64,000 nucleotides of DNA from Nephromyces sp. MM_2019 (Eukaryota > Apicomplexa > Aconoidasida > Nephromycida), in contig JADHZB010001740.1 in NCBI GenBank assembly GCA_015657535.1, positions 16,759-80,758 on the forward strand, in the 5' to 3' direction. Shown here in pieces: positions 49,084 through 63,000 of this stretch. The position numbers were made by a program, and so were the translations under genes. The number at the start of each line of letters is the position of its first letter. The stretch's first letter is position 1. The notes under the pieces are model-generated. The model saw only the letters and a program-made list of their open reading frames with translations, was not told where the DNA came from and did no database searches.

Positions 49084-52000
49084 CTTGTAACGTCGCGGCT
49101 TAGCTGCTGTCCAACGAAGATATTTAACGTGCAATGCTAAGAACAGCTAAGCAATGTTTTTGTTTGTTTACCTTGTACCGGCGAGCGGAGAAAATACTAA
49201 ATTGAGGCTGACTAAGTATTTATTCACGAATAAATACTTAGTCAAGCACTTGCATCTATCATATTGTTTCGGAATAGGTTACAGAAGAAGCGATTCTGCG
49301 GCACGTCAGGTAGCCATATCAGCGCCAGCGCCAAGGTGGATACAGCATAGCACAGGCACCGTGGTAAACCATTTTTTCTCGGCGGATGAGATCACCATCT
49401 CGTATTCTTTAAGGTATTACAAGATAAAAGCTTTAATGGTTAAAAGTATTACGTTGAATATGCAAAATCAAGCTTTCATATTTAAGCTTGCAGTAATAGG
49501 AGTATCTTCCGACGACTGTTCGGGAGCTATCAAAGCCTTAATCCTTTAGCAGACACAGACAGGGGGAGTCCTAATCTTGCCAGCTAACCCCACTATACAA
49601 AGCTATCACGGAAGGCATACCTAAAAACTTAATTCGATACGATTGTATGCAATTTTTGATAAGTTTCCATTGAAGAAAACGAGATCTTAATGAGGTATGG
49701 ATTTGCAAAACTCTAAATAGAGTTTTTCAATGTGTAGCAATGTTGGTGTACTAGCGGCCCTCATATAGTTACAATACAAAGCGCAAATCTTTTTTTATCC
49801 TGGCAGTTGTATTCTATTCAAAGCACCTACTGGGCGGTCGATAAAATATTATTGCATACGTATATGTAAAATCACTAATTTTTCTACCTTTTAAGAGAAA
49901 AAGTTATTATACACAACGCTTTTATTCTGGGTTTGTGCGGATCTTTTTTTAAGTATAATGAAAAGAAGGAGGCTATCACTACCGAATAGTTCTTATTTAT
50001 TTATAAATACTTAGGCGTATAATCCTTATGACTATCTGTGAAATGGCGAAACATGGCAGCTCCGCACAGTAATACTTCCGTCATGCTATGCTTCAGAAAC
50101 TTGATCCATAGTTTGGTACGCTGATTCCAAAATGGTACTTAGCTAGTGGTCAGAGAAAACTCAACTTCGAAAAGTTTTATATTGCATGCTTTTTATGTTT
50201 AAAAGATTTTCATCAGCGGCATTACTATATATTATAAGTAGGGAGCCAGGGGTAACGGTTTGCGGAAAAAAAAGAATTACACCGGTGGTGCCACATGTGC
50301 ACTGATCTTTCTGGAAAATAAAAGTATAATCCTAGCAGTTTCACACTTATCAACGGTGCTCTGATATTCTAATTTACAAAAATAATACTACTAGAATATC
50401 ATATCAAGCGTATATCAGTTCTCCAGGAAAATTGTGCCCTCATTTGCTCACAACATGATACATGCGCTGTAAACTGCCAAGAGGTAGTGAAATTTTCTTT
50501 AAACTTTACGCTTTGTACCTTATGATGCAACTAGAAAACCGATGCAAAGCACAGACCTGAATGAACCAAAACATGAAAGCCAGGTCAGCGACACTTTTAT
50601 CAAGTTTCCCCACTCGATAAAGCTTGTTGTAATTATAATTGCCACCTCCAATTAGTAGAGCGAGGCCAGTTAAAGAATAAGCTAGCTTTACACGGTGGTT
50701 ATAAAATAGCATGGCATCACAGATATAATGGGAGTATTCATTTTTCAGCACACTTTAAGCTTATCGCTGTGAATGCATGTCTAGATTATATGCATGTATA
50801 CTTGCAGAAGTCTTTCTTGAGAGAGAAATCGATTGCATCGTAAAAAATATGGGAATTTATCTTGAAAAAATTATCCCAAAATAAGCAGCTCCTTTGTAAT
50901 GAGGTATTATTGCTGACTCAAATTCCGCAACACATGTTGAAATACAGATGAATACTTTTTTGGCGAGGGCTACGCTGGAATACCATCCAATTTTTCAAGA
51001 ATAAATATAGCAAACCATTCAGTAGATACATAAAAGCTTAACTGTCATCACATCTTTTTTTTAGCTAGAAAAATATGATTCGCTCCTTTTTAGCCTAGCT
51101 CCAGAACTCACATCACGCAAAATTGACCGCGTCACCACCAGTCAATTTGGGATTGCTAAAAATATGGATCATTGCGGTTAGTATAGATGACGCATGTAAT
51201 ACTTTTATAACATGATTATTGTGGCTAGAACCAACCCTCAGACGTTGCAACTGCTTAAGGTCTGAAAGCAGCTCATTTCATGATTGATAGCGCGGAAATA
51301 ACCAGTTGCTAATCACGAGCGCAGGAAATTAAGCAGTATCACGTCAAATTTTCTGAGCTAATGTATTTTGGGCGTGAATGTGGCACTAGAATAAATGCGT
51401 TGCGCTGGCATATTTTTCAGAATAGTTTGCGCAACGCGAAACCCAAAATTATGTATAACTGCCATCCAATTTTCATGGGTTGCTTTTACCAAAGTATAAG
51501 GCAATCAAGAATCTTGCAATGTATTCGTGTGGCGCTAAAATCACCTTGCTATCTTGTAATTATGGCATTAGAGTACGTTGTTATATTACCTCAGTTGTTG
51601 CGTAGCGGCTTTGCAGTACCTTGCCATAGCCGACATTGAACTACCTTTGAGAAATCTTAATGCTCCAGCGACAGCAGTTAAGCACCTTAAGGTTTTTGAG
51701 CCCAAAAGAAAAGTAAGTATAGTTTGCCATTCTTCTTAGTGATTAGCGCGTATAACCACAACTAGCTAGAATCATTCAAATAACCAAAAAAATATTTTAC
51801 GTGGAAAAAAGCGGTTTTTTCATGCTGTAGGACACTTTTATGTTATCCATAGCATCCTATGCCATTTGATGCTCATCTGATTTGTACCGTTGTATGATTT
51901 TTGAAAGCTTGCGTACACTAGTAACATACCTTTAGTATTTTACAAAAGTGAGTTCAAACTATTTAAAGCAAATCGTTTTACCGATAAAATGATAAATTGA

Positions 52001-55000
52001 TTCTTCTCAAGGAGTCTGCTTCTGGCTGGCTAACAGATAAAAAAAATTGTTCCTCGTAGTTTGAAACTCTGCTTCAAGTGAAAACCCTGGCTGAAACTAT
52101 AACAATATAAAAAGTAGATATCTCTGCAGCTCGCGCCCCAGTCGAAAAACGTGTTATTAAACGTGCCCAAGTTGTTGTTGCCCAAGCTTTAGTATTCAGC
52201 AGGATTGAGAACCATGTTTGATGTCAAAAAGTATCCCATAAGCATTAAATTTATAAAAATTCTACCCAGATGTATTTAGCAGCACGTCTCATAATGGTTA
52301 GTTTATGCTTGCATACCTAAGGTTTACGAAGAATCCAGGAATATCAGCGTAGCTATTTTTTGCCCCAAAACAAGTGTAAATGCTTGATACCTTATATCCT
52401 ATATTGTTATTGCAGTAACCGGAAACACGGGCTCAGTTTGTTATATTATGTTCATAGCCTCTCTATATTAGGTTCTGCTATGAGTTTAGCTGTCTGTACC
52501 TTAAAAAAATTATATTGCTTTAAATAAATGATACTAGGAAACTGTCAGAATACATCCAGGCATACCTGGATCGATTTATACCTTACTGGCACTCCCTTAG
52601 TGATATGTAGTACACACTTCGAGTTAATTACTATTTGGAAAAGCGTATTTAATTCAGTGCATCGCGAAAAGAATGCCACCTTTTTGGATGCTGCTGAGGA
52701 AATGTTGCATTCATGTCATTCATTTTAGTCTTATCGGACTTTACCATGGAATTAATGAGGATTTATCATCTCCAGCTTTTCAACACGAATACATGACTTC
52801 AGCAGCGTGTAGCGTAGTCATTTTCACTCCTTTTACTTAGCACTTTTACTTCGCACACCATGCGTATAGCGGCTCTACTTCTGAGCGATGAAGGTATAAG
52901 TCGTCCTTAGCAATTAATTTTCTTTGTAGTAACGAAATAAAAGTACACTGACCGAAAATAACTGGCGTCTAAGCAAGAAAAGTGGAATTTTCTGCACATA
53001 AATAAACATAATCATCTTTTAGTGTATATAGTTAAGCCTGCAGACTCATCGGCTACACCATGGTGAGAATCCCTATTACTAAGAGACTCACTGCGAATTA
53101 ATTACTTTCGGTTGTTTTACGCATCATATTAAATAAGCAGCAAGAATAAAAATAACTTAAATTCCTCGAATCTGAAGCTAGGCCCTTAGGTTGTCTTTTG
53201 TTTGCACCTGAAAATTGCTTCATTACTGCTACCAGCTCTACTCAGCGCATAAAAGATAAACAGCTAGTAAAACTGCATTGAATGAACAATTATTTCGAGC
53301 AGTATCCAGAATACCACTTGCTAATGGATCAAGCTCATTGAATTCACCGCGTTTCAGAAAAAAATTAGCCCAGCGTTTTTTTATGGGGCAACGCAGGTTA
53401 ACAACCACATATATAACCGATGTTTGCAACTGAACTAACAGCTAATAAACTACTATGTTATTACAAAAATCATCCTAGTGGGAACTGGACGATATGAGAT
53501 TCGTATACAATATTTCAGCCATAGATATGCACGTATTTAGCTCTCGCGACGAAAGGGTAATGGTACATTCAAAGGAAGTGAATTTACGAACTTATCACCA
53601 TCTTTATTATACTTGACCGTGATCTTCTTATGTGATTAAATTACTTAAGGTAATTGTTTTCTTGTCTTCCCTTTAGCCATGCTGATATATAAAGGTATGA
53701 GGAATAATATAGGTGAACTTTTTTAACTTAAACTTCCGATGCTTTTACTAAGCTAAGTATATCGCTGTCATTCAATAGGCATGAATATCAAATAGCTATT
53801 CAGGAGCCGCACTAGAATTAGCATCAATAGCCAGTAATAGTGCCACCGGTATATAGTTCACATATTGCAAGTAAAAACCTTGTTTGTTAGATTAATGATA
53901 GTGCGATACAGCTAATTCTACCTCAGAACGTAGTAGGGACAAATGAGGTGAAGCAAAAACAAGGCTTTCCGTAGCAAGCAGGATAACCCACGAAAAATTA
54001 GCTACAAGAGCTGGCGCAGCTTGCTTATTCATCAGTCTAATTATTAGTTGCTATGCTTATGTGTGGCGTTTTGCTTACTTGTGAAGGTATACACTTGCAG
54101 GAAGCATCAAATTGAAACTGGACGGTTTCGAGGAATAACATATGAATGGCAGTTTAATCAAAGAAGTGAAGGCCAAGGTCCTCGTACAAACAAAGTGGTG
54201 GCTTTATTGCTTCGACTGCGAAATAAGTTCGTCGTATTTTACGCTAGGCGCTAACACCATGGACAATTAAGCAAATCTTCAAGTAGCATATTAGAACGAG
54301 AGTAACATGTATCCACGGGGCAACCGACTGACACGAAGGCCGGCGCAGCGCCATTCATTGAGTAACCTCAGTACCGAAGTTGAAGCCAGAAATTAGGCGC
54401 AACTGACGAGTCGCCTATTTTTGATGGTTTTGATGTGGAGTTTGCTTTTGCTACGGTCATATGTATCATGATTTTTTTGTTTTCATGGGCTGACTGTGGA
54501 ATAGCAGGTGAATTGCCTTGAATATTGGTACTAGTTCTCTCTGGTACTCGACCTTGCCACCCTCTTGCTTTTGCTTCTTTGAGTGGAAGTAATTCAACGA
54601 GGCTATCGATCTGTCCTCCAAACTGTCTGCTGAATACGCATCTATTCATCCTGGAGCATATTGTGCTTTCGACGACTTTTTTGCTGTTGGTATTTCCGAT
54701 ATTCTGTAGCTTTCAGCTTTTTATAATGTTTTTTTGGGGAAGTTTTCATGTTTTTCATAGCTGCTACGGTGAGCGGTTGTGAGTTCTTTTGCATGACCTG
54801 TCGGCCTGCGCGAAGACCAAAAGGAAGACCGTATAAACGTTGAGTATCACCACCTGTTTTTCAAGCTTTTGAATCATGCCTGTCTCTCAGGCTCTTGTGG
54901 TAACTCCCTCATTTTGATAGTTAAGAGTTACTTTATTATATTAAAGGAATAGCAGAGGCAGGCTTTTATTGTTTTACCTCCGGAGCGTGTACTATATGCT

Positions 55001-55261
55001 CCTCGACTTGTGGGATTTACGGTTTCTTTATGTGCGTACATATATACCAGCAGCGCTCAAATTTCTTTCCCTCAAAAAGAATTTTCAGTCGTGCGGATGG
55101 ATACTGGAATAATTTCACCTTTTGGACAATGTAAGTGGCAGCATTTTTTATACTAGCGAAGATTTTCAATGGCTATGGTAATTTTTCTTTAAAAGTTGTG
55201 GTCCCTACCCTTTTCGTAGTATGTGGCGGCCTTTAGATCTGGATAACGCTCATCTAGTAAT
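49084..55261. other. About 6.2 kb without a supported gene; isolated exon-like pieces
   Basis: Possible fragments: 50506-50751 (-), an ATG frame with a small hydrophobic core (KLAYSLTGLALLIGGG); about 54101-54255 (+), acceptor-bounded HQIETGRFRGITYEWQF; 54368-54649 (-), an ATG frame rich in Lys/Ser/Ala (QIDSLVELLPLKEAKARGWQ); and near 55097-55130 (+), MDTGIISPFGQ ahead of a strong GTAAGT donor, which could be a first exon of a + gene. None could be joined to a second exon in phase. Otherwise AT-rich without repeats. Confidence 0.35.
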
Positions 55262-56457
55262 TTATCTGATGATGCGATGCATGCTTTTGCCTCGATTATT
55301 TGTAGCGATGCTCTGTAGCTCGCTCGAGAGCTACAATTTGTTGTCAAGGATATCTTTATATGAAAATTAAAAAAAATATCGCAAAAAAACTTGTTCAGTA
55401 AGCTTTCTCTTAATTTTTTTAGGGAAAGGCGATTGCGTAGCACTATTACTGCCTCTTGTGTCACCTGTGCTACTTTAGAGAGGTGATCAAGTACTCTTCG
55501 AGAAGTATTCACTCTTAATACAATTAAAGCTTTCTTAGCAGTTTAAGCAATTTAACATTGAAATCTATTTTTTTGTAGCATCGATGTTACGCAGGCTACT
55601 ATACTTCTACAATGGCTCATGTGCATTTGTGTGGTCCTCTTTCCATTTGTCTAATATATTCCTTTTTTGGCAACTTTTATACTTGAGTACCCAGTTGCTT
55701 TAAATGTAATCAGCTTACGAAATGTAATGAAGCTGATGTTGCATTTGAGCAATGAGAAATGCAATATCAAGTGTGCTCTCCTGCATCTGCGATATAGCAG
55801 ACTATGTAAACTTCCACTCTATAGCTCCTTTCGATATTGATTACACTACTGTGCCGCAGTAGGAGAAGGTTGCCTTCTGTCCTTCGCTTCTTGAAGACGT
55901 ACGCGCACTGGAAATGGTTAATTTTAATGCCGAACTTTACCTGTTCATAGCTCAGATATATATAATTTGATAGAGCGCCAGATCTTTTAAAGCTTCTAAA
56001 TTTCTTATAAAAAGTATGAATTTGTCCCTGTTTTTTTCGATTTGTCTTAAATTTTATTTATTGGGCTTGTTATGGATACCAGCGTGATATCGTGATAGCA
56101 GCTGATTCTAGCGAAAGTGTGTTTTGTGCAATGGTTTGAAGATGACATCATGTTTATGGAAATTATCTAACTGACGCTGCCTGCTTTTTTTTGGGGCTGT
56201 ACGTAATTTTACTGTTTTTTTGCTTCTTTTTATCAGGTGCCTTCGACGATTGATGTCGGTAGAGTTTGTAGGAGCGATGCATACCTCTAACTGTTGTTCG
56301 AGCTGTTGCTTCTCACCTTATTCGAATGGAGAAACACTCCCTCTGTTGCAGATTTTTAACAGATCTATTACCCACAGGCGTTGATTAAGAAAGTTTGTAT
56401 TTGTATAGTGGAAAATAAAAAGTCCATTCGCTGATCCTCTTGAAAAGTGGTGTACTC
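55262..56457 (-). CDS. Small Gln-rich, partly coiled-coil protein (5' end and one junction unresolved)
   Basis: Minus-strand exons with good borders: 56457-56376 (EYTTFQEDQRMDFLF...), 56316-56285 (EKQQLEQQLE), 56107-56080 (NQLLSRYHA), 55780-55719 (ESTLDIAFLIAQMQHQL), 55513-55465 (VNTSRRVLDHLSKVAQ) and 55330-55262 (LSSELQSI...SMHRIIR, TAA). The first three join in phase with each other, and so do the last three. The join between the two groups needs at least one more exon (a candidate SGALSNYIYLSYEQ lies near 55950-55995). A likely start ATG at 56601 (MLTSEEGRTQTSQNITRN) is not in direct phase with 56457. Helical, Gln/Leu-rich composition suggests a subunit of a complex; no family named. It diverges from the large + gene starting at 57090. 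Confidence 0.5.
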
Positions 56458-57089
56458 CTGGTTGATAATTTTGTATTTATACGTATTGTTTTGTATGAAT
56501 ATTGAAGTTACTTATCACATTTTTTTTGACTTTGGGTCTTGAAAATGGTTTCTGGTGATGTTTTGCGAGGTTTGGGTGCGTCCTTCTTCTGATGTTAACA
56601 TATTCTGGTGAAAATATTTTTAGAAAATTCTGTGCTCTGCCCTTATGTGAGCATGCCATTAATCGGGTTTTTAGTTATTCTAGGAAGGATGCATCGTGCT
56701 TAGGTGCTGCTTTTGCACTATTTGATGCTTAAAAATAAGCTTGAAGTTAATTATTCGTTATTTTGATAGAGTCTGTAGGGGGACTTAGTTGAATTTTCCA
56801 GAGCAGATGCACCCTGCTAGTTACAGTATTTCTGCTTTACTCTAGGACAGCATAATTTTTCTTTGTAATTATACTTGGGCCGTATGTATTATGCTCATTG
56901 TCTCCTCACAAGGAGAGAACAGTTTTTTAGAAATAGGGATTAACTATGATCTACAGTGAAGGATTTTATTTCAAGCTGTGTTTTTGTATTTATTGACGCT
57001 ATACCTGTATAGTAAAGTCAGCGGCAGCTTTTCTGGGATGATTTTTATTGTTTTATGCCTGGAAAGCCTCTTTGTACCTATGAAACGCG
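56458..57089. promoter_or_regulatory. Probable divergent promoter region
   Basis: If the minus gene starts near 56601 and the large plus gene at 57090, the roughly 490 bp between the two ATGs must carry both promoters. The DNA is AT-rich with T runs; no TATA-like or other core element can be named. Confidence 0.35.
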
Positions 57090-60000
57090 ATGAATTCTCT
57101 CATTGAACCGGAGAACAGTCTTGCTATGGCTGAGGCTCACTCGAAAACAGGTATGGAGCAAGCTGCAGTTGGAGTGAGCCACCAGGCTTCGTCGGGGTGG
57201 AATGAGCCATACTGTTCTGCTAGCGGAGCAGGCCTTGGTGATATATTTTGTCGTAGTAATGGATTCTCTGGGCCTCCAGTAGAGCAAAAGAAATGGAAAG
57301 GCAGCATTACGAAGAATCGAAATCATAAGGATTCTATACGAAAATCGAAGAAAGCCGATACGAGTTGGAAGCCTTCTTTTCCTCAAGCAAGATGCGCTTA
57401 CTTCCATCGCACGAAAGAGGTGCTCAAAAGTTTTTTTCATCCTCAGATGCTTTACTTGTGTTATGCAGTCTGCATATAATGTGTTTGTAATCCTCTATTT
57501 ATTCAATATTCCACATGCTATACCTACTTACGAGTCTTTGAAATTTCAGCCAACTTTTTTGAATATGTTTAATGCATCAGATAGGTTGAATATTATGAGT
57601 TGAGTTTGATTTGCGGCTTCTTGAGGAGATTTTCCATTTTTCCTGTAGCACCTGCGTAATCGTAAGTTTTTCTAGACTTTTTATATGCTGTTTCTTTGCA
57701 AGTAGATATTCGATCCACGTGATACCAATCAATAAATTAACACTTACTATAGATTTTAAAGCACCTTCTATTTCGACACTTGCGTCTCTGTTTTGATTTC
57801 GATATGTCTAAATCAGTAGTTTCTGCTAATAATTTGCTATTTTTTTCTTATTTTGACAGCGGCAGCATCTGTAAGTCTTAGCTGACAAAGATTTGCTCTT
57901 TTTGTTTCATTTTGAGGCGATGCATATTTAAGCTGGTAAAACAATCAAACTTATGAAGCAATTGAGTATTTCGTTAGCTATTATTTATCTGTAATATGGC
58001 TTTTAAGATCTACGTGAAACTAGTCATGGGGTGTAAATTCGTTTTTTGTCTGATTTTCTTCAGGAATGGAGGGCTAGATATGTAGAATCGTCGAAGCGAC
58101 GCATGAAATGCTTCTCATTGAAGAGATACAGGAATGAGCATGCCTTAGTTTTAGCCGAGATATTCTTATCGGAAATGAATCGTACAAGGCAAGTTCCCAC
58201 AGACGAAGACATAAATGAATGGTACTCCCATGTCTTGAAACGGGGTCAAGCTTCAAAGGCATCTGCGAAACCGGAGGAGGGTCGCGGCGAGGATGGTTCT
58301 GAGAAGAATTCTACAGAATCTCCTTCCTTTGAGCAGAATAGATTCACACAGAGTGCCGACCAAACTTCAGCGACTGTACTTTCGGCAAACATGGATGTTT
58401 CAGGAGATAGAATGAAGAGAATTGAAGACAAAACTCACCAGCCTGAGACTGCGAACTCTGCTGTTGATGAGTTAGTTTTGGAGCAACATAAACATGCCTG
58501 GATTGCTGAAGGTTCGGTCACTCATGTTCCGGAGTTTGGTCCTTGGGGAGAAAGTAAAATCGAAAGGACTAGAACCAGGAATGCCGTAGATGAGGTCAGG
58601 GTCAGATATAATGATTTACAAGTAGAAGAAAGAAAGTTTCGAAAGCTGAGGAATCCCAAGCGTTCTTTTGATTTTGGGGTGAATGAACTGATTGTCTCAA
58701 AGGCTCTTGTTTCAAGGGAAAGGACTGTTCATGGTAGGCGTATAACTCAAATATACGAGTTTTCCCGATAGCAATGGGTGAATTTTTATAATTCAGCATT
58801 AAAATTTTGTTTATAATATAAAATACATTTATTGGGGCCTATCTGTACTGGCTTGCAGGTGGCTCTGGGGCTTTAAGCTGGTAATATGTTTTCTTGATAG
58901 GCTTCAGGATTCAACAATTTTTTCAATTGACGTTCTAAAGTTGATTACATTGTTTATGGAACTATTTGAAGTCTTACTCTAAGATATTGTGTGTGTGTGG
59001 ATTTGAGATCTTGGTGTGTATGTGGAGTCTTACTATGTGTGCGGACTTACGATCTTGCTGTGTGTGTGTTAGCGTTTTTGTTTACTTTTTTTGAGAATTT
59101 TAATGGATGGTGCTTGTTGTAAAGTGAAATGATGTTCTTTTGCTTTATTAAGAACCCTTTTCGTAGTGTTATCCATCCTGGTTGTAAGCCATCACATTTT
59201 TTACCGGAATATCACTTTTTACTTTGCTGCTTCCTTGCCGCTTTCGATGATTGCATGCAGGTACTTGCAATTTTACCTGTTTTTGCTTCATGAAAATTTT
59301 GGCAATTTTTTTTGTGTTTAGCAATTTTTCCTACCAAATTTACTTGCGTGTATATTACGACTGGCAGCTTATGCTTCAGAGTTGGGTTTTCACTCCTTAG
59401 TATTATTTTCCATGTGTGTGGTGCTTCAAGTATGCAAGTGCTTTTCATACAGAAGGGTGTAGTTCTTAAATCATATTATTATTTTGCTCTTCCATGGGCC
59501 TGTAAGCATGGTTATGCTCCCCCTGGTTTATTCAAAGACGCAAGGATATTTTGGGATATACTTCACAGTTTGTGCAGCTTTTTATTTATGTTTGTGTGTA
59601 GATATGCTTTAATGTGCTTGATTTTTTTTGTGTGCGTTAGCAATATGAAGCAATTGTTTATAGTATGCTTAATTTTTCTATTAGAGAAAATTTTTTTAAG
59701 TATGTTAGATTTTATCTCTCTGCATTTCACCTTTTCCGTAAGCTTGAGGCAAAGATAAGAAGCTTGAGGAAGAGATAAAAGTCTACAATAGTTCCAATAA
59801 AGCACACTTTGTTTTTTTCTCAGAGCACTCTCGCAAAAAATTTACGTATGGCCGTCACAAGAAACATCAAATGCCTCCTTTTGGCCAAGTTCTCGTTGCG
59901 TCTGGAGAGGGTTATGAATATGGTAGGCCTGCCAGTGCACCCGTACATGATGGAATACCTGCGCAATCTTACGAAAATTCTGAAATGAAGCATGACATTA

Positions 60001-63000
60001 GCACCCTGTTAAACAGTCACTCTGGTGGCCCCCTATGGAATATATCTCCCAACATGTTTGATATTGCTGCAAGCTATAATACACAGTTAGATCAGACATC
60101 TACCCTTCCCTTTGGGGTGAGCTATTCTCCATATGGTATGGGATTTGACGGCCATATTGGATCAGGGATGTTATTTAGTGGAACTGGTGGTTACACAGCA
60201 TTAGAGCCTCCATCTAATTCCCTTGCTCCTGTTCCACAAGTGTTGGAACGTGAAAAGTATGTCTTGGAAGACGTAAGCGCTTCTGTTGGTAATGGCAACT
60301 TAAGTACTTTCTCAGGCCAGTCTGGGGAGGGGTATTACCCTCCAGCTTTGACACAGGATGTTTTCATGACAAGCAACGGCTATTTAGTAACTGATCCGCG
60401 TTCACAAGTTGGTCGGGAAGTCGCCTCGCAAAAGGATTTACAACAAGCGGATGAGGTGAGTTAGAAGAATGATTGCTCTTGGCTTAGGATGTAGCTCTTG
60501 TGCGCAATACCCTATATATATCCTTGAGAATTTCTTTATAGGTAGAAGCGTATGAGTTTTTACCAGTATATCTCTCTGTCTTTTTTGTTAATAAGCATTT
60601 ACTGCTTGGTGTGATGATATGTATCCTTTCTTGGAAGTGTACAGACCATATATGTTGTGCCTTACACTGATATTTGCAGAGCTATACATGCGCTATGGCT
60701 AGCTGTGTTTGCTTTTCAGTAGGTTTTTTATGTTTTATGCCTTTGAATTTGAATGAAATTTACTTGGAGAGCTGCGTGATAGAAGAATACTTTACTGCAT
60801 ACTCAATATCTTGTGTTTGGAGAGTGCGGTTATCGTTTTGAAGGAAGATATTTTCTTTTGCTTGTTCCAAGTGCTCTGCACAAGAACTGGAAGTGATGAG
60901 CTTATAGTATATTAGCAGGTTCAAATTCAGTCATTTATATAAATTTCTAATCATTCTGCTCAAAAGCGTTGTTTGATCTTTAATTTTCTGAGCTCATTGC
61001 GCATATTACCTTTTGAGACAGATGTGTATTCATGTGTGTGCTGTTTTTTGTGGCTGCAGATGTCTTGTATGCAGTGCATAAGGTTAGGTTTAATAAATTG
61101 AAATTTTTTGCTCCGTAAGTAAGGTTTCCTACTATGAAGGTTTCGTAGTGTGATGATTTGCTACTTTAGTATTATTTTTTTTATTTGTATGCTTTTGTCT
61201 TCACATTTTTTGCATACATCAACAAAAATGTTTCTTTCTGGTTCGTGTTTTCAGCCCCATGAGTATTTCCCTTTCCCTCCTGGTACTTCGAAGCTCTTTG
61301 CACAGCCTCCTCGAATTCCATCTCCAGAACCGGAGAAATGTGAAAACGATATTTCGTGTCTTAACTGGATTCACAAGGAACTAGTTGGTATAAATGCTTC
61401 TACAGCAGATATTGGTGATGGCTTGACAATATCTGGTAGCAGCGATAGTGCGTCACCCGCTCATCCTCCAAACGGTGAAATTGGAGAAGGACCTTTTCCG
61501 AGCATCTTAAATCGTTTTACGCAGACCCGTGAATTATTTTGGAGCATGATCCACGAGCCGGAACTAGAAAGCCTTTCCAAGAGGTCTCAAGTATGGGGAT
61601 GGAGGCGAGATTTTCCTTCTTTTGACCTACGAAACGATCCTGCTCTAGCTTCTGTAAGTGAAGACCAAACTTTTGAATCGTTATATTCAGTGATAATTTA
61701 CTTATATCAAGTAATTGAGGTTTGCTTCTGTAAGATGGAAAGGAATTCTTTTTGCGATATTGAATGCTACCTGGATATATATGTGCTTGTCCGTAAATTT
61801 TTTCCTTTTCTTTGGAACTTTTGCATGATGCTGAACTCACCATTTTTAGTTACAATATGATGTGCAAATAGAAGGAGGGATTTCGCAGCTTTTACAAAAG
61901 TGGGGGTTTGGATTTCGTCAGATGGGAATGTTTATTTAATTGTTTTTGTCTTTGAGATCAAAAAAGGCGAAAATACTGTTCTGATATTCTGCTTTCATTT
62001 TGGTTGCTTCGTTGCTTGAGATTTGGGGCTGCAATCGAAAAAATAAATACACCCCACGCGTAATATGGATTATCTGTTCCTAATGCCGAGGTTCTGTATC
62101 TTCATTGATGCTTAGTGATTTATTGATGGGTTTTTTCTGGGTAGCTTTACTTCATGTCGTAAAAGTGTTTTTTTTCCCTTTATTTTGTGTTAATTTCACG
62201 ATTTGCCTAATCTTTTATTTACCTAGCCTTTTCTAGCGCTGCATTAGGCTGGCCGTTCGTCATTGCAGAACTTTATACTATGTTGTACTTTATACCTTTT
62301 ACTAGTGATGCTTCACTTGTTCCCATTCTTATTTTAGGGTGCCAATTTCCAAAGCACTACGGATAATATTGGAATTCTTCCAGAGGTCAATCCTGTTCAA
62401 CCAAAACAGAGCAGCCCCCCATGGGATTCTAGCCATAATAATGCAACTCTCTTAAGTGATGCAACGGCCGCATCAACTGCTAATGATGAGTGCTTTGGGG
62501 GCGAATACAACTATAAATCTTGCGAAAATGCTGATAAACAAACTTCCTCTGTTGCTAAAGTCGAATTTCACTCGCCATCATTTTGTAAGTATGATCGTCT
62601 TTCGGTGTCAGCTCCGGTAACCAGCTTTGAGACATTATTTAGGAATCCCATCGAACTTCCCAGTCTTGTTAGATCCTCTTTAGCAGTACGAACTGATGAT
62701 ACTAGTGCGCTAGATTCTAATCAACATGATGATGAGGATGAAAAACATGTCTTAATCGACGAGGGATGTAATTTACAGGCTGATACAAAAACTTTTAGGG
62801 CTAACGAGGACCTTCAGGCCCGCAAATTCCTCTTGGCAAATCAAATGGATATCCCGGAGTCATGCATATCTCAAGAAGTTGCTTTATCAGAGCTTGTTTC
62901 TAGAGACTGTTTTCTTGAGAATGACATAAAGTTACAGGACGCTGCAGTGTCTTGGGATGGCTCCTTTTTATCACTCCAGCGTGATGCAAAGGGTTCTTCG

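Noticed and set aside
48051..49134. Minus-strand reading frames running through both tRNA genes (shared peptide GRLAQMVERPLSMREVQGS)
   Set aside because: The shared peptide is only the translation of the duplicated tRNA gene, not a protein family.
59312..59758. 148-codon plus-strand frame rich in Phe/Leu/Cys
   Set aside because: It lies between phased exons 58733 and 59824 of the large gene and has T-rich intron composition.
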